From Acidobacteriaceae bacterium (GTDB taxonomy: Bacteria; Acidobacteriota; Terriglobia; Terriglobales; Acidobacteriaceae), in the NCBI GenBank assembly GCA_030040395.1, contig JASHTU010000524.1, positions 1-15,860 on the forward strand: a stretch of DNA of 15,860 bases. The letters are read 5' to 3'. Both the position numbers and the translations under genes were made by a program. How positions within the stretch are numbered: the first letter of the stretch is position 1; each line of letters opens with the position of its first letter. Shown here in pieces: positions 14,040-15,860 of the stretch. The notes beneath the pieces are model-generated. The model ran no database searches. It was not told where the DNA came from and saw only the letters and a list, made by a program, of their open reading frames with translations.

Positions 14040-15349
14040 CGGCGCTCCTTTCCCGCTACTTTGCCCGCCTGGAGCGGACGCAACCGTGGCGCTGGTGCGG
14101 GCAGGTCGTGGAGTCCGTGGGGCAGACCATTGAGTCCGCTGGGCCGCTGGCTTCGGTGGGCGAGTGCTGCGAAATCCAGGACCGCTTGGGCCGCGCGCAC
14201 CTGGCCGAGGTGATCGGTTTTCGCGGCTCGAACGTGCTGTCGATGCCGGTCGAAACCACCGAGGGCATTCGTTTCGGCGACCAGGTGAAGGCGCTGGGCG
14301 TGGGCGCCGAAATCGAAGTAGGGCAAGCGCTGATGGGCCGGGTGCTCAACGCGCAGGGGGTGCCGATCGATGAAGGCCGGCGGCCGGCAGTTTCTCAGCC
14401 TCTACCGCTCGAGGGCGCGGTGCGGCCGCCGCTCGACCGGGTTCCCATTCGCGCCCCGCTGGGCTCGGGCATCCGCGCTATCGACGCCCTGCTGACGGTG
14501 GGCCGGGGCCAGCGCGTGGGCATTTTCGGCGGTTCGGGAGTGGGCAAAAGCACCTTGATCGGTATGATGACCCGCAACACCGGGGCCGACGTGACCGTGG
14601 TTGGTCTGGTGGGCGAGCGTGGACGCGAGGTGGGCGAGTTTCTTGATGACTCGCTGGGCGCCGAAGGATTGGCGCGTTCCGTGGTGGTGGTCTCCACATC
14701 GGACGAGTCGCCGCTGAAGCGCATGCGAGCCGCCTTGGCCGCGACCACGGTGGCCGAGTTCTTCGCCGCGCAGGGAAAGCACGTGCTGCTGGTGCTCGAC
14801 TCGTTGACGCGTTTCGCCATGGCGGCGCGGGAGATTGGCCTCGCCGCCGGAGAACCCCCCACGGCGAAAGGATATACGCCGTCGGTCTTCACCCGCCTGG
14901 CCAAGCTGATCGAGCGCACCGGCGCTTTCCGGACCGGTTCGATTACGGCTTTCTACACAGTGCTGATGGAAGGCGACGACCAGCAGGATCCGCTGGTGGA
15001 CGCGGTCCGCTCACTGTTGGATGGCCACGTGGTGCTTTCGCGTTCGCTGGCCGCGGAGGCTTGGTACCCGCCTATCGCGGTGCTGGACTCGATCAGCCGC
15101 CTGATGCCCGCCGTCGTCTCCTCCGAACATCGCGAGCAAGCCACGCTCATCCGCAAACTGATGGCTGTCTATGCCCGCTCCGAGGACCTGGTGCGCATTG
15201 GCGCCTATAAGCCGGGTGCGGATGCGGAGCTGGACCGCGCCTTGCGGGCCCGGGGAGCGCTGCGCGCTTTTTTGACCCAGGAAGCGCGCGAGAAAGTTCA
15301 TTTTGCCGATGGCCTGCGGCGGCTGGCCGCTTTGGCGGCGGAGGTTTGA
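14036..15349 (+). CDS. fliI: flagellum-specific export ATPase FliI
   Basis: This 437-residue F1-beta-like hexameric ATPase unfolds and delivers flagellar type III export substrates. The N-terminal beta-barrel domain (about 20-95) precedes the ATPase core with Walker A GGSGVGKST (165-173), the catalytic segment GERGREV (193-199), Walker B LLVLDS with Asp255 (251-256), and the T3SS-ATPase signature ending YPPIAVLDSISRLMP (344-358). The C-terminal FliH/chaperone-associated domain (about 370-437) is present. The GTG start overlaps fliH by 4 bp, so translation is coupled. The tight fliH-fliI-fliJ packing matches their role as one export ATPase complex. All key motifs are intact and length is normal. 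Confidence 0.96.
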   Translation: MTALLSRYFARLERTQPWRWCGQVVESVGQTIESAGPLASVGECCEIQDRLGRAHLAEVIGFRGSNVLSMPVETTEGIRFGDQVKALGVGAEIEVGQALMGRVLNAQGVPIDEGRRPAVSQPLPLEGAVRPPLDRVPIRAPLGSGIRAIDALLTVGRGQRVGIFGGSGVGKSTLIGMMTRNTGADVTVVGLVGERGREVGEFLDDSLGAEGLARSVVVVSTSDESPLKRMRAALAATTVAEFFAAQGKHVLLVLDSLTRFAMAAREIGLAAGEPPTAKGYTPSVFTRLAKLIERTGAFRTGSITAFYTVLMEGDDQQDPLVDAVRSLLDGHVVLSRSLAAEAWYPPIAVLDSISRLMPAVVSSEHREQATLIRKLMAVYARSEDLVRIGAYKPGADAELDRALRARGALRAFLTQEAREKVHFADGLRRLAALAAEV

Positions 15350-15352
15350 GCC

Positions 15353-15829
15353 GTGGCCGTTTCGCACCCCATGCGCCAGCTGCTTCAGCTGCTCCAACTC
15401 GAGGAAGAGCAGCGTCGGGAGGCGCTGGAGGCCGCGCTGGGCGAGTTGAGGCGTCTCGAACGGGCGCGCGCGCTAGCCGCCGAGCGGGAGCGGCGAGGGC
15501 GGCGGCTGGTGGTGGCGAGCGCGGGAAGCGGCGACGGAACGGACCGGCTCGCGGGCCTTGAAGAAACGCGTGCAGGGGCGCGGCGATGCGCGGCCCTGAT
15601 GCCGCGGATCGCCGCGGCCGAGGTCGAAGTTGAGGCGCGGCGCGAGGAGTTCCTCGCCAAGCGGGTCGAGCGACGGCAGGCGGAAACGCTGGTGGAAGAA
15701 ACAGAGGCGCGGGAAGCCCGCGAATCCGAGCGCCGCGGCCAACAGGCGTTGGACGACTGGTATTTGAACCGTCGTCGGCGGGATGGAGCCGGGGAACAAA
15801 CGCCCGGCGGTTCCGGTCAAGCAGATTGA
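15353..15829 (+). CDS. fliJ: flagellar export protein FliJ
   Basis: The 158-residue, highly charged protein is predicted to be almost entirely a two-helix coiled coil (about 8-60 and 80-140), rich in Arg, Glu and Ala. FliJ inserts into the FliI hexamer like the gamma stalk of F1 and helps connect it to FlhA. Sequence conservation in FliJ is low, so identity rests on size, coiled-coil character and position directly after fliI (3-bp gap). The GTG at 15353 is taken as start; an in-frame ATG at 15371 is possible. The last about 20 residues are Gly/Gln-rich. The stop overlaps a TTG that may open the next gene. Confidence 0.85.
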   Translation: MAVSHPMRQLLQLLQLEEEQRREALEAALGELRRLERARALAAERERRGRRLVVASAGSGDGTDRLAGLEETRAGARRCAALMPRIAAAEVEVEARREEFLAKRVERRQAETLVEETEAREARESERRGQQALDDWYLNRRRRDGAGEQTPGGSGQAD

Positions 15830-15860
15830 AGGTCCTCACGGCCGCCGCGAAACACTTGAG
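15826..15860 (+). CDS. possible 5' end of the next flagellar-operon gene (partial)
   Basis: A TTG at 15826-15828 overlaps the fliJ stop in a TTGA arrangement and stays open to the window edge, reading MKVLTAAAKHL. Four-base start/stop overlaps are used elsewhere here (pilN-pilO, fliH-fliI), and non-ATG starts are common in this stretch. Eleven codons do not identify the product. In comparable operons a MotE-like chaperone, fliK or flgD commonly follows fliJ, which is only a positional expectation. Confidence 0.4.
   Translation, partial: MKVLTAAAKHL

Overview
This is a GC-rich chromosomal segment from a flagellated, diderm (Gram-negative-type) bacterium. Protein character, high GC and the style of the intergenic repeats suggest Acidobacteriota, but that assignment is an inference: no rRNA or taxonomic marker lies in the window. 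Two envelope machines stand back to back around a 447-bp divergent intergenic region.

Left half (about 36-6094, minus strand): a type IV pilus / type II secretion-like assembly operon. In transcription order it encodes a platform protein (PilC/GspF), an assembly ATPase (PilB/GspE), an actin-like PilM/GspL protein, PilN-like, PilO-like and a PilP/GspC-like single-pass protein with a proline-rich linker. A further gene may begin at the left edge. Four of the five junctions are 2-6 bp gaps or a 4-bp overlap. The exception is pilB-pilM, which is interrupted by a repeat element. No pilin, secretin or PilT is visible, so pilus and T2SS cannot be told apart here.

Centre (6095-8667): the divergent region carries a CRP/FNR-like dyad and a 16-bp palindrome. 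Rightward follow an OmpR-type response regulator with no kinase beside it, then a sigma-54 activator. The activator has an intact AAA+ core with GAFTGA but a degenerate receiver and no C-terminal helix-turn-helix. It ends 47 bp before flgB and is the likely flagellar regulator.

Right half (8715-15829, plus strand): the canonical basal-body/export block flgB-flgC-fliE-fliF-fliG-fliH-fliI-fliJ. It encodes proximal rod, MS-ring adaptor, MS ring, C-ring switch protein, and export ATPase with its regulator and stalk proteins. A next gene probably starts by a 4-bp overlap at the right edge.

The most unusual feature is a dispersed intergenic element found three times (3144-3251, 9092-9204, 10146-10329). 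Each copy has a left arm of 7-nt units of type TNCTAGC, a variable spacer ending in GCCAA, and a right arm of 7-nt units of type GCTAGNA, so the arms are inverted repeats. The copies sit inside operons between pilB/pilM, flgB/flgC and fliE/fliF, next to ribosome-binding sites. Also notable are the activator without a DNA-binding domain, the run of non-ATG starts from fliG onward, and a triplicated 15-mer that includes the flgC stop codon.
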